NCBI GenBank assembly: GCA_035772735.1
Contig: JASDFA010000020.1
Location: 13,495,501-13,559,500, forward strand
Direction of reading: 5' to 3'
DNA from: Datura wrightii
Lineage: Eukaryota; Streptophyta; Magnoliopsida; Solanales; Solanaceae
Length of the DNA: 64,000 nucleotides
A program made the translations under genes and the position numbers. This document shows, in pieces, positions 34,803 to 44,499 of the stretch. Every line of letters begins with the position of its first letter. Position 1 is the first letter of the stretch. Under the pieces are notes generated by a model, which was not told where the DNA came from, ran no database searches, and saw only the letters and a program-made list of their open reading frames with translations.

Positions 34803-36735
34803 GATAATTCTTTATAGCTAAACCATTGGATTAAACATGCCACTCTACACAAGATTTTGTACAAGGGACCAATAGGACTCAGACAACCCCAAAATCACTC
34901 ACCAACTCAAAGAAAAAGAGGAGACTCAACACTATATGCAAATGCTTCAAGAGATGACCACAATCAATTGGAATGATGCACAATTGATTCCTTCATTCAA
35001 AAGAAAGGGCATGGTTAATCAAAACAAGCTTATATAACATCTTAAGTCATTAAAATTCACATTCAAAGTTTTCCTCAAAGCTCATTGCATTCTTGTCTCA
35101 ATCACTGCTTTTGGTATGTGCAAGCATGTTCCCTAAGAAAGTGATTCCCCTCATATCAAGAGAGAATCCATTTAATTTTTAAGCAATTCACACTTAAAGG
35201 GATTATAGAATGAACAAATGCGCCCACTCTCCCAAAGAAATTCTCATGCACATAACTTGACCCATAGCCTTGCCCTTCGTGTAACTCGCCACTAATGTAG
35301 TGTTGCTACACTTAAAATCAATTAGGACTTGGAGGTCATAATGAAAGCTAGGGGTAAAGGACTTTTTAATTCTGTTGGATAGAACCTCCCTATTGCCTTT
35401 TTTGTGAACAATATGCATACTCTATTCTCTTGAGGTCACCCCCACCTTGTCTCTCCCTGATCGACATTTTTATTTTTGGAATAAGAGCCACACTTATATC
35501 TCCTTAGTTACCACTTTTCATCTCATCTAATGAAGAGGTATCACCTTTCAACAATTCTCTTATTTTTCTCAGGGTTAAAGGTCTTTTTCACCCAACCAAT
35601 TCATTCATTTCCTTATAATTTGGTGCTATCTCACATTGGAGCTCACATTACTTTTCCAATTTTCCTTTTGCAACCCCCAAAATAGGCTTTTGCCTCATAT
35701 TTCTCTTTACTATTCTCACATTTTTGGGCCTCAAGCATCATTTTGCATTTCTTCTCAAAACTAGCACTAGGGAGGATAGGTGCCAAAGAGGGATTACAAG
35801 AGGGGTAATAGGCTTGTAAATGTGGTTCTCAAGGAAAAGGTCTAAATTCTCAACATTGGATAGCAAGGATTCATGCTCAAGGAGGTCATATGGGTGAAGT
35901 AGCTATCAAAAGAAAGCCTAATATCATGTTCTAAGTGCAACTACATCTAGGATTTCGCCTTGAGTCACACTTGGGGCAAGTTTTAGACAACCATTTATGC
36001 ATGAGAATTTAGCTAACACTTCACCTCAGAAAGCATCACCCTCCAAGGAGTTTACATAATTTTCACAACCACAACAAGAGTATGACTTAAAATACGATAG
36101 CATGTGAATCAAAACCAAACAAGGAATGTGCAACTTATGACTAAAGAATATTCAACTTTTAAATTCAAATGCTCCTTTGTCTTCAAAGTTCATTTTTTCT
36201 TTTGAATGCCATTTTATAAAACTTTTTGTGTTACCTCTCAGAAGCCATCATAATCACTAACTTAAAAAGACTCTAAACTCGGCATTTTCCTTTAAGAAAG
36301 GAGCCTCTCAATTCATCATTGGGAAATGCTACCCGGTTTGACAATAAAAGAAACGAAAGAAAATCGCTCCTTCAGAAAGAACCATGGCATAAAAAACCCT
36401 CGGAGTTTTATTACTAACTACTATGAACAAAGGCGATAATCAAAACATGGGTTAACAACATTTTGCAATTTAAAATAACCCATCATTGGCACTAACAATT
36501 CAACAAACAAAAATTCTTTTAACTAAAAGCTTGACAAGGGTATTCAATCACACTTAAAAACTAACAATAAACCATAGCATAAGAAGTTAAGCTTGAAAAA
36601 GGCAACACAAAAACCAAAAAAAGACCAACAAAAGGGATACACACCCCACCCCCAACCATGACATTACATTGTCCCCAATGTAAACATGAAGAATAGAAAG
36701 GGTGGTGGGAACTCCCTAAAGCAACTACTCATCCT
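34803..36735 (-). other. Conserved non-coding 3' region of element H
   Basis: No supported coding sequence. Shared blocks are catagccttgccc near 35264, ggcaagttttagacaa near 35972 and aagaaaggagcctc near 36292. A pyrimidine-rich + strand tract (caccccacccccaacc) lies at 36642-36657, followed by a hairpin at 36664-36683 (ttacattg, tccc, caatgtaa). Confidence 0.6.
36664..36683 (-). other. Internal purine tract hairpin (element H)
   Basis: Perfect 8-base arms ttacattg and caatgtaa around tccc (GGGA in sense), next to a GGGGGTGGGGTG purine tract. Relative to D four paired positions are changed on both sides. Confidence 0.75.
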
Positions 36736-39557
36736 CCTCATCATTGGCTTATGCATCTTCATCTAGGCCGCCCAAGTGTGGTTCATCCTCCCGATCTAAG
36801 CCCTCGAATGGATCATTGATGGGGCCCCAAGATGTGGATGGGACAATTATGGCTGCATCAAGGACACTCAAGTCTAGGTCCGTCATTGGTGCCTGGTCCA
36901 CCAACTCTCGCACTTTTGGTTGGAGAGAAGAGACAACTCCCTCCACCACATCTACTTAAGAACAGAGCATGGTCAAGCTATCGAATATATTCTTCATCTC
37001 CCTCTTCACTGTTTTGGCGATAAGAGCCGAGAGATTTTGGGCTAGCTTTTGCAGTTGGATTTCATGAAATTATATCATCTTAGCTAGCCTTTGTATTTTT
37101 TTTGGTGATGAAGGGCATATTTACACACTTCTTAGTCTTATTTTTCCCGTACTTTACTATGTTTTGAGAACAAATTATGTATGTTTGCATGTGTTTATGT
37201 TTTATATTTGTGAAAAAAGGCTAACACACATGATTAGATGCTTTCAGAGCTAAAAGTGATGGCTTTGGGTGTATTTGAGGCTTTTAGAATGAATATGAAA
37301 AAGATGGAATGAACAAAGAAAGAACAAGGGAAAAATAGTGCACTGGCACCCCTGCGCGACCAGTAGCGCGACACTTAGGCACTGCTGTGTGAAGAGAGGT
37401 GCGAGGCTCCAGCATCCCAGCGCGAGGAGTGGCACAAGGAGCCTACCTACCTGCTCTATGAAGCACACGATGCGACAGCTTGCCTGCACGATGGCATATG
37501 CGGCACACCAAGCTTGTTCAAACGACCAACAGTGAATCCCACTTCAATTAGGAAAAGGAGGTGCAAATCCCAAATCAAATCCATGAAGGAACAAAAGAAG
37601 GTGTAAATCTACTGTATAAATAACCTTTAATTCTTTATAATAGAGAGGACCTATAAGAGAATTTTTAAGCAAGTTTTGACAAGTCTTGGAATTAGAAGTT
37701 TTATTTCACAAAATATATTGAGAAACATATTGTTGAATTGTTCTTTATTGCTTTTGCAATAATCAAGTGAGTTTCTTCCTATCATTATTGTAAGTATTAA
37801 TTTATACATTTTTCTATGAAAGTAATTAATTTACTTATAATTAGGAGAGGCTAAAACCTCCAAAACTAGGGTTGTAGGAACCATGGTGAATTAACAAACT
37901 ACAGTTTGGAAGAAGTGATTCTAAACCAATACCAAACGCTTGTATCGTATTCTCTACTTCTTTATTATTTTTTGACGGTGCGCAACAACTTGCTCGAATT
38001 CTTTACTTGATTGAGCCTAGGGAGGAAGAGATTAGGAAAAGAGAATTACAATAAAGCATTGATTTTTATGATCATTGTATTAACTTGAGATGTAGTCACA
38101 GAATAGTTAAATTTGGGAAAAATTAATAACAGTTAAATTGAAATCGCTCATTAGACCTAACCCGTGATTGAGTAGAGTTATCTAATAGAGACGAACCAAT
38201 CGTTTGGATGAACCCTAGTTATCAGTTCTACAAGTAAATTATTGGGATAGATCACAAGTGCAAAATCCAAAGTAGTTATAAACCCATGGGTAACACTTCC
38301 CCTAGTTAGTTGCATTAATTTGAAATCGACATTCAATTCCTCAATTATTTGTTACTTTTACAAATCCCCCCTTTTAGGAGATAATTGACTTAAAAACGTA
38401 AACATTAGCGTTCTTCTATATCCTTTCATATTTCTTGTGGGATCGACTCCAACCTCTTAGTTGGGTTCTTTATTGATAACGTTCGCTTCATACTTTGTCA
38501 GGAAGTATGAGTTTGAGTGTTATCACTTGGTCGAGAGGATGTGAAGAACCCCTAATGGTGCTTCTCTAGATGCATGCTCCGACGCCTTATGGTATGGCAT
38601 ATTGAGGTCGGGAGTAATATGAGTCTCCTCTCTATCATTGGAGGTGGAGCCCTCGGGACCCTCAAACACTTGCAACCTCTTTCTTTTCACCTTGAGTGCG
38701 TTAACATCCCTCTTTCTTTCCATTGATTACCCTGGTGGTGGAGCTGGGGGACTCATCTGGGAATAATGGCACCCCTGGATGGAGGTACAACTGAGAAATA
38801 AGCACATCATATAGCATGGACGTTCCCTACTTCTTAGCCTTTCACTTCATTTGGATGGCCACAATCTCTCCGAAGTCGATGGGCACCCCTGTCAGGATAT
38901 GGCTCCTTCTAAGTTCACTCTTTGGTCATTCTTTGAGGGCATAATTCGGACGTACACAAACTCCATCCACAACTTCGCTTTGAACTTGATATCATGCCTC
39001 AAGATTTCACCACCCATGGAGGCCCATAAGGGCTGACCATTGGCAATGATTGGAGCTATCCAATAGAACTGATTTTCTTTATTGGCCACTCTTTTTGCAT
39101 AGACCGATCTCATCAACCCAAATAGTGCATTGATGGCGACAGGAATAATATGAACCTCCACACCTCAGACCTTGAATGAGGGAAGTCAAGGAAACTTATC
39201 CTCTTTCCCTTTATGCTTCTCTGCCTCCTAGCGTGCCTGATAAGAAGCATAAAAGTTTTGCACTAGATTAGTGTAGTACTTCGGGAGAGGCTCAACAAAT
39301 ATGTGCCATTGGCGGTGGTTGAATTAAGCAGTGATATTTGGGAAATAATTCCCCAGCCCCACCAGATCAAATCGTTCTCCATGGTGATCGACCTTCCATC
39401 ACAAATAACATAATGTGCCTTCATGTCAGGCATACAGAAAATGGTGGCCTCTCTGGTGTTGGTGGGGGTTGGAGCTGCCTTGGCCTTTCCCTTACCTTTA
39501 CTTTTTGATATGGAGGGTGCCTTGCCCTTGTCTCCTTGCTTGAATGAAGTTATTATG
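36736..39557 (-). pseudogene. ORF3 of element H (PF20167-like), split by a solo LTR
   Basis: The expected start near 39552 reads ATA rather than ATG, then TSFKQGDKGKAPS, homologous to MASRQDKGKG of D. Further conserved parts are FVEPLPKYYTNLVQNFYASYQA and VAINALFGLM, and a C-terminal half with FKAKLWMEFVYVRIMP. A basic segment near 38700 (KVKRKRLQVFEG) and an acidic tail near 36750-36900 (PFEGLDREDEPHLGGLDEDA) follow. The frame is broken by stops near 39390 and 39170 and by the 1.4 kb solo LTR at 37106-38525. Its function is unknown. Confidence 0.65.
37106..38525 (+). repeat. Solo LTR of the element C family
   Basis: A 1,420-base LTR in + orientation from tgatgaagggcat to gtgttatca, with no primer site or purine tract beside it. 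Flanks are tttgg (37101-37105) and cttgg (38526-38530), a target duplication with one change. ORF3 of H is readable on both sides. It arose by recombination between the two LTRs of a complete element. Confidence 0.85.
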
Positions 39558-40328
39558 CTACAAGAGAAATATTAGTGCCACACAATACTATTTTTGTGTT
39601 TTTTTGGATAATATGAAAGTAAAAGAACCAGCAAAACTAAGCTATAAATAAAGATCTAAGAATTGAATGATAACAAGGTGAAATGTCAGAATCATGTGCT
39701 AGTAGTATAGACGATACAACTGAGAATCGCCGGTGGAGACCCGTGAGACGCCGCAGGCTTAGGCAGATAACTGGGAAACGTTGTGACTTACCGTCATTTC
39801 ACCGGTCATGATCTGCGAAGTGCAGGTGAAACGCGGATGCTGTGGCCTGAAGCCTCAAACTCGTACTTGCACTTCACTTGACGTTTCACCGGGCTGACCG
39901 ACGACTCACAGGTAGAACATCACTCAGCAGTTCTTACCCCAAATAAAAAAATCCTCAAATACACACCTTACTCTATATACCCCCCAAATTATGATTTTCT
40001 TATTCAACCAGCACAACACAATAAAAATGATGATTTTCCCTTAAGAACAACGTCACCTGATTTATCATCGAAAAATCTTGCATTTTGAGTGCGCGGGATT
40101 ACTCAGACTTCACCCCCAACCATTAAATCAAACACACAATCATATAGCAATCAACCAAAACGAGTTCCCACCACAAAATTATGCAATTAAATGGCCACAC
40201 GATGACAATTTTTCAATCAATAGAAAAGTGCAATATGGGTAATGGGTATAAATATTTTCGAGTCTAGCATGCTCGATTTATTTCTACTCACATTCTCAAC
40301 AGTAAGCAAGATAAAAGTAAGGACATAC
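39558..40328 (-). other. Candidate leader intron of ORF3 (element H)
   Basis: Donor GCGGAAT/GTATGT (G at 40328) and acceptor TTTCTCTTGTAG/CATA bracket 771 bases, ending a few bases before the ORF3 start. Size and position parallel the D intron. The intron holds GC-rich ggtgaaacg and cgtttcacc repeats at 39799-39893. Confidence 0.5.
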
Positions 40329-40471
40329 ATTCCGCTTGAGTAGTGAGAAAAAGTAACTAGATAGGAGCTTTGTGTCTTGACCAATAATGGTTTCTTCCAA
40401 AGAGTAAGAGATTCTTTTGCTAAGAGAGAGGTTGAGTGAGAAGTAGTGAAATGAAAAAAATGAGAATGGAG

Positions 40472-40479
40472 ATTTTATA
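40472..40479 (-). promoter_or_regulatory. Candidate ORF3 promoter TATA box (element H)
   Basis: TATAAAAT on the minus strand within CCTATAAAATCTCC. It is followed by a C/T-rich leader (ctctcactcaacctctctc) and then the GTATGT donor about 145 bases downstream. This looks like a plant Pol II promoter lying inside the element, far from the LTR. Confidence 0.5.
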
Positions 40480-40689
40480 GGCTGAAGAGAAGAAGTGTGA
40501 TTGGGTGGTGTGTAGGTGGGTTGAATAATGGAAAGTTGGAAGAGGAGGGAATTGAATTATTAGGAAATTGGAAAGTGTTGATGAGGGAGATGAAATGATG
40601 GAGAGAAAGGATTTTGGGAATTTAAAAGGGTTTTGACCGGATTTTTAAATAGACGTGGGTCGGGTCGGTTAACATTTTAAAAAAAATAC

Positions 40690-41118
40690 ATACCTCTACT
40701 TGTGGCCATCGGTGGGTGCCGGAATTTCGCTACTTCAAATGCAGGTGACCTCCGGCTATACCCAGTTCATTGTTGTGCAAGCTGCATTTAATCGGTGGTT
40801 TGCGGGTTGCCATATGCGTTCCACTGGTGAGTCGTAGTTTACACTTCAACTCCCAATTTCATTGGGTAGAACCAACGTAAAATCAATGAGTTGTGGATTG
40901 TCACTAGCGTTTCACCGATAAAGCGCTGGTTCTCTCTCTTTTTACTCCCAGCTTTCTGCTTCTCTCTCGCATTGGTGCGGCACTTCGCGCTTGAGCACCT
41001 GCATTTCACAGGTCTCACGCTGTAATTGCCCTATTTTCTTCCACCTGGTTCTTTATCCAATCCATCCTAAAAAGCAAAACGACAAAAATATCAAAGCATC
41101 CACATACAACAAATACTT
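40690..41118 (-). other. GC-rich block upstream of ORF3 promoter (element H)
   Basis: An island of higher GC with short inverted motifs such as gcgtttcaccg (near 40907), ggtgaaacg-like arms and gcaggtgac. It sits at the place where D has the triple hairpin. The sequence is not homologous to that hairpin. No coding sequence is supported. Confidence 0.4.
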
Positions 41119-41703
41119 GGGTTGCCTCCCAAGAAGCGCCTTATTTAACGTCGTGGCACGATGAATACTTCTCAATTGTCAATACTCTGGAGGGTCATCC
41201 TATGAATCAACCTCAGCATCCCAAACTTTGTCTTGCTCTAACTCATCATTGAAGACCCCTATTGCCTTGCACTCATCTGGAGGCTTGGTGGTTTGACATA
41301 CATTAAAGGTGACTTCATTACCACCTACTCTAAACTTCAGTTCCCCTAACTCCACGTCCACCAGTGCTTCCCCTGGCTAATAGTGGGCACCCTAAGATGA
41401 TGGACACCTCAACATCCATTTCACAATCTAATACCACAAAGTCAGCTGGAAGGATGAATTTATTCACTCGGACTAGAACATCTTCTAGCACTCCCATTTT
41501 AATAGACCTGTTCGCTATTAATAGCCTCATAGTAGTAGGCTTGGGATTTCCCACACCTAACTTCTTAAAAATGACAAGAGACATCAAGTTTATGCTCACG
41601 CCAAAGTCACACAAGGCCTTTTTGAAAATACACAGCCTAATGTGTAGGGGATAATGAAAGCTCCAGGATTCTCTCTTTTGGTAGCAAGATTGCTTGCCAT
41701 CAT
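41119..41703 (-). pseudogene. Aspartic protease remnant joined to LNQ block (element H)
   Basis: Protease landmarks are CDFGVSINLM (D-L-G-A-S in relatives), VIFKKLGVGNPKPTT and FILPADFVVLDCEMD. Upstream, KRENPGAF and an equivalent of the pre-protease region lie in another frame. About 150 bases after the protease the sequence reads RATTLNKALLGRQPK (41119-41160), which in D follows integrase. RT, RNase H and integrase are therefore missing. The active-site Leu/Ala changes and frame breaks indicate loss of activity. Confidence 0.75.
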
Positions 41704-44100
41704 TGTCATGACCTGAGCCTACACCCTGGACGTAACATGGTACTTGAAGTCACAAGTGACCCCAAGTCAACCATTTGTCTATAATACACTAGTATTCTGA
41801 GTAAATATACACAACGGAAATTTAAAATAATACATAATAGCATTTATGAAAAATTAAAGACTGAGCATAGAGATTTTTAAATATCTGAAAATCTGAAATC
41901 AAGTCTGGTCTGAAAGACATCTAACAGAGGAGTTACTGGGACAAGTCCCGGCTAACTCTAAGTCTTAACTGAAAATAATAAAGAAAAACTAAAATGAATG
42001 AAATAAAACCCTCGAAATATGAGGACTCACACTACTGCTGTTGATAGGGAGATCCAAACAAAATTGGCTAACTCCATTGGGTCTGAGAACTTGCAGCTGT
42101 ATCGTGAAACGATACAGCATAAAAGTATGCGTCAGTACTTTAAATGTACTGAGTAAGTGAGGGATATAAATAGTATGAAAGAACTAGTAACTAAACTAAA
42201 ATGACATGAAATGACCACTAAAAATACTGAAAATTGATACAACTGGAATATAGCTAAAATGATCAATAAAGACCCTGGCTAATGGTCATAAACATGCCTT
42301 AAGTCTGAAATACTGAGTCTGAGAGACCACGCTGAACTGATTAGAACTGAGCTGAACTTTCAAAACTGAGACTGAACTGAATTGACTAGTGGCAGAGTCT
42401 CTAACTAACATATAACCACGTGACCTAGACGTGGAATCCGATGTATACACCCCACCGGTAGGACCCAATATACCTTTCTAGGGTATAAAGGCATGAACTG
42501 GTTGATCACAAAGTCTGGGGAAAATCAGGCCAAGTAATACTGTAACCTACGTTGGCAACGTAGTTATGGGAACCTAGGTGTGCTGGAACCCCAGCCCGCT
42601 CAGTGCTAAGTCCTACTCCCAATGAAAATCTATACTGAGCTGTTAAGCTCATAGCTCAAAACTTGGGTCCAAGACTACAGGGACATACAACTGATAGTAC
42701 CCTAAGAGCCTTGTCGGACCAGATTCTGAAATTGGGTTATAAACTGGTCAGAGCTGCTTATTTAGAAGCGTCGTAACCTTCTAAGAACAAATGGTAAACT
42801 GAACTGGGGTCCTGGGGCTAGTCTAAGCTATATATCTAAAATGTCATGACCTCCTAATGGACCAAAACTAGACTCTTAGTCTAAGTCTGATTCTGACAAC
42901 TAGGAGGCACCACTAACACCTCGGGAAAAGACTAGAGTCAAAATGATCAGTTGACACTTTCTATATATTTCTGAAGAGGTTCTACATTCTATCTATACTA
43001 AACTACTAAGCAGCTAAAAGAGAACTCAACTCATTCCATCAACATGGGAATTTCATAATATAGCGAAATTTCAAGAATTTAAAGGAATCTCATCCAACAA
43101 GGATAAAATCATTCTCATTAATGGAATAATTACTCAACATATATTATAATAAGAATTATTAGGAAATTCCACCAAAACATACTTCACAAACTAGACAGAA
43201 TTTAATACACAATAATCTTTACTTGAGAATTTTGGGCTGTAAATCACTTCGAAAAGAACAACAACAATTTACTTAGGAACTGATGAAGATCATATGAATA
43301 GGATATTATCCCAATTGAAATTAACGAAACCAACATGAAAATTTATTCATATTGAAGAACTCAGGGCTAAACTGATAGGGAAATTATGGGAGGATTTTGG
43401 GGGACACAAGGGAAGGACAATTCCCTTGTTGAATTCCCACATACTTGACTAAAATCCTTCGGGAGGAAAATCTTGAATTGGTGCAAGAGATGAGAAGCCC
43501 TAGTCTTGCTTGGAGGGTTCTTGAGAGGAGAACTTTTGATGTTTATGAGAACTGAGAGTGTGGAATGAGGAATGAACCATTTATCCCCTATAAAACGTCT
43601 GAAATTATTACTAAAACGACATAGTTTAAAACTTGGGAGTGTAGGAAATTACAAATTAGCCCTTAGAAATTCACTGAGAAAACTGCTAGGTGCCCCTAAC
43701 GGGTTGTGGTGGCTGACCACTACTCGTGGTCAATCCCATCAGGTATATTGGCTATAAACTCGATAAGGTTGGTAATGGAGGGCATAACAATTTGTTACTA
43801 GGGATCACGACTCATTTCCCCCACCCGTCAAGTACACTGGTCAACAAAAGTATTCCTAACTCAGGCCTGACCACGAGTGACCTAACGGGTCATGGTGGCT
43901 GACCACGACTCGTGAAGTCCCTTGTTAGGTACACTTCCTCCCCTCTTTAAATTATTAAGCCTCCTTCTCCCAGCTCACCTGACGAGTCGTGAGGTCACTT
44001 AACGACTCGTTAGGTGGGTCGTCCTGAAGCTTTTCTAAAACTTTTTCAGATTTCCTAATTTAAGTTTCGAAATTAGATTTTGAGTTTCCGGGGCATTACA
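41704..44100 (-). repeat. LTR J, chromovirus family, no flanking duplication
   Basis: A 2,397-base LTR bounded by tgtcatgacctg and ggggcattaca, related to E and B LTRs in block order. Palindromic CACGANTCGTG and TAACGACTCGTTA motifs lie at 43700-44030. No primer site or purine tract adjoins it, so it looks solo. Flanks (atcat on the left, actag on the right) do not match, which points to a later deletion or recombination. Confidence 0.8.
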
Positions 44101-44365
44101 ACTAGATAGGAACCCTTCCCTTCAGCTCATCTTATGTTATAGGTCTTTCAGACTATCATATATAGACGTTCAGTGGTTTGACTTGTTTTTTCAGTTACAT
44201 GCTTTATGATATCTCAGGCTTGTTCCGCTTATGTTATGTCTCATGATTTACTTTTGCTTAGTTGTATTCCTATGCTTATGTTATGCATATACCATGGGTT
44301 AGCTTGGAGCCATTCGTGGTTCTAGGTCCCGTGTCACGTCCATGGTCTATGCTCCGGTCGTGACA
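44101..44365 (+). repeat. LTR end K
   Basis: The final ~265 bases of a + orientation LTR ending ccggtcgtgaca. It is similar in its last 100 bases to 1-391. It abuts LTR J on the left and the MULE remnant on the right. Confidence 0.6.
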
Positions 44366-44499
44366 CATCTGTTTTATTTCTTGTAACAGATTACAGTTCT
44401 ATATCAACATATTACACATTTGGATAGTGACTGTAATGATTTAATTAATGATTGATTTTTATGATATAACCACTATTTTAATATATTTATTTTTTGGCT

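Larger units (their letters stand above)
28957..41703 (-). mobile_element. Element H: pol-less Athila-group element with ORF3 (host of G and a solo LTR)
   Basis: Minus-strand element. The 3' LTR is 28957-29104 plus 33564-34765, split by element G. The internal region runs to 41703, where LTR J cuts it off, so gag, primer site and 5' LTR are missing. Landmarks on its own strand are protease, then after only ~150 bases the RATTLNKALLGRQP block. RT, RNase H and integrase are absent. Next come a promoter-like region, leader intron, ORF3, a conserved non-coding 3' region and a purine tract. A solo LTR of the C family sits in ORF3. Confidence 0.78.
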
